Shown in pieces: positions 42,965 to 50,921 of a stretch of DNA of 57,401 nt. The notes beneath the pieces were generated by a model, which saw only the letters and a list, made by a program, of their open reading frames with translations, was not told where the DNA came from and did not search any database. Position numbers and translations under genes: made by a program. Position 1 is the stretch's first letter. Each line of letters starts with the position of its first letter. This DNA comes from Lachnospiraceae bacterium (lineage in GTDB: Bacteria; Bacillota; Clostridia; Lachnospirales; Lachnospiraceae): contig JAAUZL010000024.1 of NCBI GenBank assembly GCA_014804615.1, positions 197,963 through 255,363 of the forward strand, given 5' to 3'.

Positions 42965-44704
42965 TTATTGCTCCGGCAGCGCATCCTCTTCATTCACCGT
43001 TTCCTGTGTATATGTATCAAATGCTCCTGTATTTTCATTCCGCGCAATCATTTTGGCAAACGGCTCCGTATAAGAACCAACACAGACTAACACTGTAATG
43101 ATGAATCCAACGGCCAGTTTTCTCTTCAAGCACTTTCCTGCCTCCGTCTCCCATCCATTCTCCATAATCTCACGCTTACTGTCACAAAGCCATTTCTTCC
43201 ATTCCCCATATCCGCATATGCTTAAAGGAAGCAGCAGAGGAAAATACAAAATAGCATACAAGCCTTCCGCTTCCCAAAATATATGGAACACAAATCCGCC
43301 AATAAACGTAATGGGCAGAATGATTTCTTCCAGACTGCTTGTCTTATAACGGAACAACGCATACATAAATGTTCCTGCCAAAATCCAAGTGTGCAGCAAA
43401 TTAACAAACAGAATATACAAATATCGTCCATTTCCCTGCAGAAGCCAATCGAGCCCATTCGCTCCTTCTCGTTTTTCCAATATCCATAAGGATTGAAATG
43501 TCGGGTTATTCCACTGAGACGATACTTTTTTAACAAAAAAGCTGATAGTTGTCGTAATATCCTGCGGATACTTCGTCACGATCCGCTTTATCTCCTCTTT
43601 TACCGCTGCCTGTGTCTTATCATAATCATAATCATTTTCTATATAGACACCGTTATTATATCCATTATACCATCCCGGAGCCCCTTTGCCATCCTGTAAT
43701 CCCATCGCCACCCATGCAAGCATCGGAATGCCTTTTACTTCATTTCCATCATTTAGCCTAGTAATATACGCATTCACACCGCATCTGCCTGCCAGAAAAC
43801 AAAAAAGAAGCACAGCGACCAGAAGAAGTCTGGGCATGTTTTTCTTTAAATTTGTAATCTTATCAGATATACAGCCAAGCAGCAGATAAATGATCTCCGC
43901 TATCATAAAAATCATATAATTAGATTTTACAACAGTCGCAATCCCCATACTTAATCCGCTAATCAACAGCCAAAGCAGTTTTCTCTGCCGCTCATATAGA
44001 AGCATGGTATAGAAAGATAATAGGGCAAACGCCATGCCGACTACCGTTCCATAGAGGAATGTAACATACAGCAGATAGGGCAGAAACAGCAGGCAAAGAA
44101 CCGCAGTTCCTGTCTCATACCCCTTCTCCTTTTCCCATAAAAGACCGGCAATTTTCATAAAAAGCCACACAGTGAGAACAATCCAGACGGCATTCACAAT
44201 TTCAAACGCTACATAATTCAGATTGCCAAACAAAAGCGATAATAATTGATAGTACAAAATGACGCCCATCTGAAAAGGAAAAACAAATAAATAATTTCCC
44301 ACGGCAAAATCGGAATGATCATGTTCATTTAACGCGGCCGCCGCTTCTATAACATGTTTTTGGTCAAATTTGGGATAGTACTGTCCCGCCGCCACAATCA
44401 GCACAGATAGCACGCCGACAGCAATACATATAACAAATCCAAAATATTTTTTTTCAAAAATTCTCTGCCAGCCTTTCCACCGAAAGAAAAGAAGCAGACC
44501 GGAAAAAGCGAGAAACAACACAATATGCTGCAGATAGGCGTCTCTGATATAAAAAGTATGCTCTACATTGGTTTCCGCGGCTCCCGATGCAGTCATATAT
44601 TGATATTCGCCCAGATAGCATGTACTGAAAATGCTTGCTGTAAGCAGATATCCGATCGTTACGATAAACAGCAGCCATACTGCTCTTTTTATCCACTTTA
44701 CCAT
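42965..44704 (-). CDS. Polytopic membrane protein, GT39/GT-C-like
   Basis: A 579-residue protein with about 12 membrane segments, including a typical core LLWLLISGLSMGIATVVKSNYMIF that resembles GT39/PMT-like and ArnT-like integral transferases. The outer loop after the third or fourth segment has YYPKFDQKHVIEAAAALN and HDHSDFAVGNYLFVFPFQ, acidic and histidine rich as in GT-C enzymes. I chose ATG 44704, which shares a base with the upstream stop (TAATG); the longer frame adds a hydrophilic tail without support. It probably transfers a sugar from a polyprenyl carrier on the outer face. Confidence 0.72.
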   Translation of the reverse strand: MVKWIKRAVWLLFIVTIGYLLTASIFSTCYLGEYQYMTASGAAETNVEHTFYIRDAYLQHIVLFLAFSGLLLFFRWKGWQRIFEKKYFGFVICIAVGVLSVLIVAAGQYYPKFDQKHVIEAAAALNEHDHSDFAVGNYLFVFPFQMGVILYYQLLSLLFGNLNYVAFEIVNAVWIVLTVWLFMKIAGLLWEKEKGYETGTAVLCLLFLPYLLYVTFLYGTVVGMAFALLSFYTMLLYERQRKLLWLLISGLSMGIATVVKSNYMIFMIAEIIYLLLGCISDKITNLKKNMPRLLLVAVLLFCFLAGRCGVNAYITRLNDGNEVKGIPMLAWVAMGLQDGKGAPGWYNGYNNGVYIENDYDYDKTQAAVKEEIKRIVTKYPQDITTTISFFVKKVSSQWNNPTFQSLWILEKREGANGLDWLLQGNGRYLYILFVNLLHTWILAGTFMYALFRYKTSSLEEIILPITFIGGFVFHIFWEAEGLYAILYFPLLLPLSICGYGEWKKWLCDSKREIMENGWETEAGKCLKRKLAVGFIITVLVCVGSYTEPFAKMIARNENTGAFDTYTQETVNEEDALPEQ

Positions 44705-45771
44705 TACATTTTCGTCCTTTCTATGCCTATCCGGATTCTCTCCGTCTGCACTCTTCTTTTTCCGAACAGATACATCACATAGGAAACAATAAGCGTCCCG
44801 CATAAAACAAAACCAAAGAATCGCAGGCCATAGTCATGATGCTCCTCAATCAATGTCCTATAAACAAATTTGAAAATCATATGAACAAAATAAATATTGA
44901 TACTCATCTTTCTTAAAAATACCGTATCTGCCTTTACAGTAAGAGACAGCGCAAACAGTATCAGAAAAAAAACTACCGGAAGCAGCATCAAGTACATATC
45001 CTGCTCTCTCACCGCTCCTATCTTTTGCAAATAAGACACTTCCACAGTAAAGAGCACAATTGATGCGCTCAACCCCAAAAAAGCAGCAAACGTTTTTACT
45101 TTTATATTACATCGGGCAATCCACATTCCCATATAAAGAAAGATGCTGCCAAAAAAAATACCGTTTCTGCAAGTAACCATAGCCATCTTTACCAGTTTCA
45201 TGAACTTCCATAACAAACCATCCACGGGAACGATTTTTAAAAGCAGTCCGAAATATGACTGTGTAAGAAGCCCCATACAAAACAGGATAAACAATATAAT
45301 GATGCATCCCCGCTCACCTGCATATTTTCTAAGTACATACACGATAACAAGTCCCACCGCTGTTGCCGGCAGATACCACAGCTGTGCATAAGAACCGGTA
45401 AAAAAGAAATCCCTGACTATCGCAAATACATCATATACCAACGATGTATCGGAAACAATAATTTTTTCATATATAATGATCGGCAGATAAACAACCGTCC
45501 AGATACAATACAGAATCAACAATTTTCTGATATAAGGAGCAATAATCTCTCTTTTCTCTTTCTGCTGCCCAATCTGTTTTTCCAGCAAGAATCCGGTCGC
45601 TGCAAAGAAAAAGGGAACGGATACTCTTCCCATAATATCGGTCGTCAAAAAGCTGAGTGTATCATTGACATCGACAAAAGGATGTGTATGTAACACCACT
45701 ATAAACAGCGCCATTATGAACTTCATTACATCAATGCCCTGATAGCAGACTTTGTTTTCAGTCTTTTCCAA
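44704..45771 (-). CDS. Acyltransferase-3 family membrane protein
   Basis: A 355-residue protein with about ten membrane segments and the family start GIDVMKFIMALFIVVLHTHPF, containing the conserved His, then RVSVPFFFAATGFLLEKQ. The start codon is TTG (45769-45771), with AGGAG ten bases before it, located in a 35-bp sequence shared with the start region of the next acyltransferase. It should acylate a sugar at the membrane. It ends in a TAATG junction with the GT39-like gene. Both neighbours upstream and this one begin with the residues MEKT. Confidence 0.9.
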   Translation of the reverse strand: MEKTENKVCYQGIDVMKFIMALFIVVLHTHPFVDVNDTLSFLTTDIMGRVSVPFFFAATGFLLEKQIGQQKEKREIIAPYIRKLLILYCIWTVVYLPIIIYEKIIVSDTSLVYDVFAIVRDFFFTGSYAQLWYLPATAVGLVIVYVLRKYAGERGCIIILFILFCMGLLTQSYFGLLLKIVPVDGLLWKFMKLVKMAMVTCRNGIFFGSIFLYMGMWIARCNIKVKTFAAFLGLSASIVLFTVEVSYLQKIGAVREQDMYLMLLPVVFFLILFALSLTVKADTVFLRKMSINIYFVHMIFKFVYRTLIEEHHDYGLRFFGFVLCGTLIVSYVMYLFGKRRVQTERIRIGIERTKM

Positions 45772-45817
45772 TCAACTTATTCTCCTTCAGACCATACTTT
45801 CCATCCTTAACAGATTT
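45758..45817 (-). pseudogene. Ghost of a radical-SAM gene 3' end
   Basis: In a frame different from both acyltransferase genes, this stretch reads KSVKDGKYGLKENKLI, then GKD and TGA. It closely matches the C-terminus of the radical SAM protein encoded upstream (KFLKGGKYSLKENKFI). The similarity is too long to be chance and marks a duplication or cassette-exchange joint. Confidence 0.7.
45774..45808. repeat. 35-bp direct repeat, copy A
   Basis: Thirty of 35 bases are identical to 46842-46876. It starts with AACTTATTCTCCTTCA and, on the minus strand, includes the AAGGAGAATAAGTT ribosome binding site of the acyltransferase that starts at 45771. It overlaps the end of the upstream acyltransferase gene. 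Confidence 0.85.
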
Positions 45818-46833
45818 TGCTGATATTTCTGATACAATTTCTTCTCTATAGGCAATAATACCCTGATGATGACTGCTGCCATAACTGCTGCATATAAGAT
45901 TGCAGGTAAAGCGCCTGTTATTTCTATCTGCATTCCCAGAACCGAAGCCGCTGCCTCCAATATCTTCTTAACTACCATTTCATTCCCACACAGCCAAAGC
46001 GTCTGAGTTCCGGCGTAGGCTAATGGACGAAAACCCTCTAAAATTTTTGCCAGAATCAGATTTAAAAATATAATTAACATTGCCCGTACCACTGCATATA
46101 TCATATGAAATCCCGGAATTGTCCGATTCAGGATACTCCCGATGATATCTTCCTGGAGGTACACAGACACAACATATCCCGCCAAAAGCGCTGTTCCAAT
46201 AATCCAAAATATCGCTGCCTTTTTATCCGTCCCCTGTTTCCAGTTCATCAGTCTCAACAACTTCGTGTGCAGGACACAGCCTAATGCATAATAAATCAAA
46301 TAATAACATGCTGAATCAATGTTCCATATCCAGGATGGCTGCATACTCGGATCGTTCGGAAAAAGCGTAATAGAAATAAAATATAGCGCCGCAGACGCAA
46401 GCAATATCAAGATATTTTTCTTCAAGAGTCTTCGCAATATTTCAAAAAGTACCCCTGCACAAAAAATACAGGAAAAGAACCATAAGGACGATGATGGTAT
46501 CTGATTCCTGATCCCAAAAATAAATTGTTTTATATACTTCAGATAAGTAATAAAATCTTTATCTGATGTTGCAATTATCACTACCATATTAATAACGGTC
46601 AAATAGATATAAGGAATCATAATCTGTCCGAAACGTTTCTTAACTGCATCTTTAAAACTCAGATTTTTTAAATTATCTGCAAAAATACCAGACGCAAAAA
46701 AGAAAAGCGGCACATGATAATAAAATACAAAACCATGGAGTTTTCCGGTCCCTTCACCCAGATGTCCGCAAAAGATTGCAATAATACCCAATATTTTTAA
46801 AATATCAACCCATTCTACTCTTGTTTTCTCCAT
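45787..46833 (-). CDS. Acyltransferase-3 family membrane protein
   Basis: A 348-residue protein with about ten membrane segments. It begins EWVDILKILGIIAIFCGHLGEGTG, with the conserved His, followed by FYYHVPLFFFASGIFADNL, a typical second-helix motif. It starts right after the radical SAM gene and ends with LLRMESMV, whose codons overlap the ghost of a second radical-SAM C-terminus read in another frame. So its 3' end was probably made by recombination. The catalytic core is intact. Substrate unknown; an O-acetylase is the usual role. Confidence 0.88.
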   Translation of the reverse strand: MEKTRVEWVDILKILGIIAIFCGHLGEGTGKLHGFVFYYHVPLFFFASGIFADNLKNLSFKDAVKKRFGQIMIPYIYLTVINMVVIIATSDKDFITYLKYIKQFIFGIRNQIPSSSLWFFSCIFCAGVLFEILRRLLKKNILILLASAALYFISITLFPNDPSMQPSWIWNIDSACYYLIYYALGCVLHTKLLRLMNWKQGTDKKAAIFWIIGTALLAGYVVSVYLQEDIIGSILNRTIPGFHMIYAVVRAMLIIFLNLILAKILEGFRPLAYAGTQTLWLCGNEMVVKKILEAAASVLGMQIEITGALPAILYAAVMAAVIIRVLLPIEKKLYQKYQQNLLRMESMV

Positions 46834-46834
46834 C

Positions 46835-47833
46835 TTATATAAACTTATTCTCCTTCAAACTATACTTCCCGCCCTTCAGGAACTTATGTTTCACAACCCA
46901 CCATCCGGGCACCCAGATATATTTATGCATCGCAGGAGACGCACTGCCTATCATCCAGCAATTCCTGTCGCAGTTTTTCGTACACGCTCTGACTTCCTGC
47001 GCCTGCTTGGAATTCCACAGCTCGTCCCAGTTTTGATTGCGCAGATTTCCCATAACAGCCTTTTTCTCCATGCCGTTGCAGGGAATTACATCGCAGAACG
47101 GGTCGATAAAAAAAGCGTCCTTGGACATATCACAGGGCAGAAGCCTCTTATTGCCATAAATATAATTGATCAGCCCATGATTAAAGTAGGCACGGAACCA
47201 CTTCTTGGGGGATCCGCTCTTCAAAAGCTCGTTGATCAGCTTCTCAAAGTTCTGTGCAACCTTGTATTTATCATCGATCTTATTGTCCGTCTTTCTGAAA
47301 TAAAAGGAATTATGCAGTGTCGCCGTTGCAAATTCCATGCCCATATCATTAGCGATATTATAAAGCGGCACCAGATCTTCACAGTTCATATCCTGCACCG
47401 TCATGCCAAATCCCACATCCGGGTGTCCCATCTCCACCAGAGTCTTCAAGGTCTTATACCCTCTGTTAAATCCATCGGGGATTCCCCTGATCTTATCGTT
47501 CGTCTCCTGCAGTCCCTCGATGCTGATACGGATTCCCACTTTCGGAAACTCCTTACACAGTGCGATGATCCTGTCCGTAAAATACCCGTTTGTAGAAATG
47601 ACAATCCTGTCAGATTTTTTATATAATTCCCGCACGATATCGGGAATATCCTGTCTGATAAAAGGCTCTCCGCCGGTAATGTTAGTAAACGCCATCTCAG
47701 GCAGCTTCTTGATATCCTCCAGCGTGATCTCCTCATCCGGCCTGGTCGGATCCTTAAAGCAGTCACACATGTTGCATCTGGCGTTACACCTGTATGTCAC
47801 AATGACAGTGCCGTATAATGTTCTTCTTGCCAT
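46835..47833 (-). CDS. Radical SAM / SPASM-like protein
   Basis: A 332-residue enzyme. The cluster motif is C16-x3-C20-x2-C23 in YRCNARCNMCDC; then come NITGGEPFIRQD and RISIEGLQETNDKIRG, all standard radical SAM elements. The C-terminal part has cysteines at CDMSKD, CDVIPCNG, CTKNCDRNC, fitting a SPASM-type auxiliary cluster region. Such proteins occur in some polysaccharide loci with unknown substrates; others modify peptides. It lies between a GT4 (3-base gap) and an acyltransferase. AAGGAG precedes the ATG by 9 bases. A copy of its 3' end persists 1 kb downstream. Confidence 0.88.
   Translation of the reverse strand: MARRTLYGTVIVTYRCNARCNMCDCFKDPTRPDEEITLEDIKKLPEMAFTNITGGEPFIRQDIPDIVRELYKKSDRIVISTNGYFTDRIIALCKEFPKVGIRISIEGLQETNDKIRGIPDGFNRGYKTLKTLVEMGHPDVGFGMTVQDMNCEDLVPLYNIANDMGMEFATATLHNSFYFRKTDNKIDDKYKVAQNFEKLINELLKSGSPKKWFRAYFNHGLINYIYGNKRLLPCDMSKDAFFIDPFCDVIPCNGMEKKAVMGNLRNQNWDELWNSKQAQEVRACTKNCDRNCWMIGSASPAMHKYIWVPGWWVVKHKFLKGGKYSLKENKFI
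46842..46876. repeat. 35-bp direct repeat, copy B
   Basis: This is the copy within the 3' end of the intact radical SAM gene; it encodes KYSLKENK and holds the ribosome binding site of the acyltransferase that starts at 46833. It differs from copy A at five positions. Confidence 0.85.
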
Positions 47834-47835
47834 GT

Positions 47836-49047
47836 TCAGCGCTCCTTATATACATTCCTCACTATTTTATCACAGTATTCCTCTATTGTGTCAAAATTTA
47901 TCTTCTTGCAGTTTTCCCGATAGGCTTCACACACCTCCGGGTGCTCCCAGAGTTCCCTGATATGTTCTGTCAATTCCTCCGCATCGCCGCCGCGGAACAA
48001 ATCTCCTGTCACGCCGGCCTGCACCAGTTCCGGCGCACCTCCCAGATCGGATACAAGCACGGGGGTGCCGTACATCTGCGACTCCATCACAGAAAACGGG
48101 CCGTTCTCATACCATTCGGAAGGATATACACTAAATCGTGCCTCCGCAATCAGCTTACGCAGCGCCTCTCCTGTCACAAAGCCGCGATTTTCCACATTGG
48201 GCACCCTGTTAACTTCCTCTTCCAGAGGCCCTGTCCCGGCAAAAACAAAAGGGATCTCCGACAATGCCCTGCATGCTTCCAACAAAGTTCTGGTGCCTTT
48301 TTCTACCGAAAACCGTCCGAAATAGACTACATAATCTTTTTTGGTGTTACTATTTTGCCCGCTGTCATGCTTCTCAATAAAATTGCGCATCATGACCGTC
48401 TTGTCCGCCAAAAGAGGATTGGTATCCAGCTGCTTTTTCATAAACTCGCTGGGACACAGGATAACGTCTACCATACCGTAGGTCTTGCGTCCGGCATAAT
48501 ATTCAGCCTCGATCGTCCCAAGCAGACTCTTCACACGCGAATTGTGAATACAGCGGTTTTTGCTGCACTGCTTGTAATCCCCTCCACGACAGGCAAAACA
48601 GATCTCTCCGCTTGCCGGGATCCGCATCATATGATTGGGACATACCCACTGATAATCGTGCGCCGTATATACGATCCGCACGTGTCTGCCACATTTTCGC
48701 TCGTATGCCTTGACCGCATAGATCACCGACGGTGTCAGTTGAAAATTAATATTGTTTAAATGCACTACATCCGGCTGAAAATCCTCCAGCACAAGGCACA
48801 TTTTCTTCTTAGCCTCCGCGGAATAGATAATGCGGAAGGGATAGAACAGTTTTTTAAGTCCGCCGGCGTGAAAATCCATATCCGACGTATATATTTCCGC
48901 ATGATTTCCCACACTCCGCCCTTCATGCTCCATGCCGAAATACTGCACTTCATGCCCCATTCTCTGTAACTGTTCACCCAATTTGAAAATATAAGTCTCC
49001 GATCCGCCGTTGGGATGCAGAAATTTATTTACCATTAAAATCTTCAT
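47836..49047 (-). CDS. GT-B glycosyltransferase, family 4
   Basis: A 403-residue GT4 enzyme. Start 49047 has GGGAG 7 bases upstream and gives the proper opening KILMVNKFLHPNGGSETYIF. A cysteine-rich insert (HMMRIPASGEICFACRGG, then KQCSKNRCIHNS) may hold zinc. The C-domain has VVYFGRFSVEKGTRTLLEAC, FAGTGPLEEEV and EX7E as ENGPFSVME, then SQMYGTPVLVSDLGGAPE. It lies 4 bp after the CotH gene and 2 bp before the radical SAM gene in the right-hand operon. Donor unknown. Confidence 0.91.
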   Translation of the reverse strand: MKILMVNKFLHPNGGSETYIFKLGEQLQRMGHEVQYFGMEHEGRSVGNHAEIYTSDMDFHAGGLKKLFYPFRIIYSAEAKKKMCLVLEDFQPDVVHLNNINFQLTPSVIYAVKAYERKCGRHVRIVYTAHDYQWVCPNHMMRIPASGEICFACRGGDYKQCSKNRCIHNSRVKSLLGTIEAEYYAGRKTYGMVDVILCPSEFMKKQLDTNPLLADKTVMMRNFIEKHDSGQNSNTKKDYVVYFGRFSVEKGTRTLLEACRALSEIPFVFAGTGPLEEEVNRVPNVENRGFVTGEALRKLIAEARFSVYPSEWYENGPFSVMESQMYGTPVLVSDLGGAPELVQAGVTGDLFRGGDAEELTEHIRELWEHPEVCEAYRENCKKINFDTIEEYCDKIVRNVYKER

Positions 49048-49051
49048 CGTC

Positions 49052-50917
49052 CTACTCCCACTTCCCATTGTACACTTCCATATCCTCATAGACAGGAATA
49101 TAACTGTTTGCACGCTCGCCGGTACGTTTTACGACCCAGCCCTGATACACACTCTCGTCATAATCCGGCGTATAGGGAATAGGCTCTCCGTCCATAACCT
49201 CTATCGTTTCCACCACGCCCTCCTTGACTGCAAAGGTAAGCTGATGCGTTTCCCCGCCCGCGGGTGCAGCAAAGGCTTCATGGTCTATGCCCCACCTTTC
49301 GCACAGGTAATTCAACCGATTTGCCAGGAAATACTTCATGTAACTGACATTCGCGTCATAATCCATATATCTTGGCATCCCATCGTCCGGTCCCCATGTT
49401 TCTTCCCAGCGAATACCATCCATCTTAACAGAAGCCTGAATACGGTTTGCATATTCATCAATTCTACTATTCAAAAGCTCTTCAAAAAAAGGAAGCAACC
49501 GTGCGTATTCTTCCGCCACACACCTCTGCATCTCCGGAGTTTCGTATAATCTCTGATACCAATCAATGACGTAAGCAACCCTTTCATTGTTATGTATAAT
49601 GGTTTCAGTATAATCAGTAAACGCTGTTGCCCCCGCCTCTCCAAAAGCACGGTCGTAATCCCACACAGGACCGGAATACAGCAAATCATCTCCTCTGTCT
49701 TTGTAAAAAAACATACTGGTAAGACCGGCATCTGCCTCCAATGAAATCTCATCCACTAAAAATCGTTTTACAAAACTGTCAAGATCCAGATACTGCCAAA
49801 CTCCGGAATCACTGTTCTGCACCAGTCTGTCAATCTCTTCCACATAAGTCTGAATATAATCTATTTGCTCTCTGGAAGCATGTTTAGGCTCCTTAATCGT
49901 AAAATTTGCTTCGGAAGGCAGGACAAATCCGCACGCCTCCCCCTTCCAGTGTGACGGATAATCCTTCTCGATTAGGTAACCGCCGCTTATATCCGTTCCA
50001 TTCTCTAATTCATATCCTTTGCTGTTTTCCTCCTCATAATGCACCGCCACTCCCTCTGCGATAAGAGCATTTCTGCTCTTATTCTCTTTTTCCAGGTCAT
50101 AAATGTCGATGCGCCCCTCTCCCACTGTCACAGACTCCGCCAGCATATAAATTCCACTGTACTCTCCGTTCAGATACAGATCGATCCAGGTTCCCTGTGC
50201 CGTATAGGAAATTCCCAACGCATCCGCCATGTCCATGGCTATTTTATTGTCCATCTTGCTACTCTCACGCCATAATGCCATAAGCTGCCACCTATCGCTT
50301 CGATCCAGCCCCAGAAGCGGCATTGTATCTTGCAACTTGATAGCGTAAGGCTTTTTCTCATATGGCCAAGTGGTGTTCCCTCTTCCGGATATCCATGATA
50401 ATTCTCCCTGATATTCAGTATTTCCATCTTCTCTGACGATACACATATCTCCTGTTTCTCTGTTCTGCTTATCCTCGTTGAGATATTCCATGCTCCCGCT
50501 TGCGGTACTGATGAAAACCGCCGGAATATTCGCTGATTTCATAAAGGTGATACTATATTCATGTTTCTCATAGTCATCGCCTATAATCTCCATTTGATAG
50601 ACATGATCATCCTCCCACACAAAACGATCCCCTCTCTCAAATAACTGTCCGTCAATCCATACTCTGCTATTACCACAATCCCTCAATTTAATTCTATGGT
50701 GATTCACACAAGAAGGAAGAAAAAAATAGTCTTTTCCCCCTTCTTCACTCTGCCACAGCATAATCGTGTTTTCACTTTGTGCCATACGAATACTGATACA
50801 GGGTGTTTTGTCCACTATCTGCAAAAAAACGGTGTTTGTTCTCAAAAAACACAGATATCCCAGTGTCACTATAGTCATCATTGCCAGTATAATACCCATA
50901 TAGGCTCTTTTGCACAT
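49052..50917 (-). CDS. CotH-family kinase-like protein, secreted or membrane-anchored
   Basis: A 621-residue protein. An N-terminal membrane segment (MGIILAMMTIVTLGYLCF) exports it; the start at 50917 follows GGGAGG. After about 130 residues, a CotH domain spans roughly 140-480: ISGRGNTTW with KKPYAIKL (nucleotide-binding side), SSKMDNKIAMDMADALG, LNGEYSGIYMLAESV, and GPVWDYDRAFG with the probable catalytic Asp. Bacillus CotH phosphorylates spore coat proteins. Extracellular relatives in clostridia are linked with VTC and DUF4956 genes, which here lie 32 kb away in the same window. What it phosphorylates, if anything, is unknown. Confidence 0.87.
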   Translation of the reverse strand: MCKRAYMGIILAMMTIVTLGYLCFLRTNTVFLQIVDKTPCISIRMAQSENTIMLWQSEEGGKDYFFLPSCVNHHRIKLRDCGNSRVWIDGQLFERGDRFVWEDDHVYQMEIIGDDYEKHEYSITFMKSANIPAVFISTASGSMEYLNEDKQNRETGDMCIVREDGNTEYQGELSWISGRGNTTWPYEKKPYAIKLQDTMPLLGLDRSDRWQLMALWRESSKMDNKIAMDMADALGISYTAQGTWIDLYLNGEYSGIYMLAESVTVGEGRIDIYDLEKENKSRNALIAEGVAVHYEEENSKGYELENGTDISGGYLIEKDYPSHWKGEACGFVLPSEANFTIKEPKHASREQIDYIQTYVEEIDRLVQNSDSGVWQYLDLDSFVKRFLVDEISLEADAGLTSMFFYKDRGDDLLYSGPVWDYDRAFGEAGATAFTDYTETIIHNNERVAYVIDWYQRLYETPEMQRCVAEEYARLLPFFEELLNSRIDEYANRIQASVKMDGIRWEETWGPDDGMPRYMDYDANVSYMKYFLANRLNYLCERWGIDHEAFAAPAGGETHQLTFAVKEGVVETIEVMDGEPIPYTPDYDESVYQGWVVKRTGERANSYIPVYEDMEVYNGKWE

Positions 50918-50921
50918 CCCC

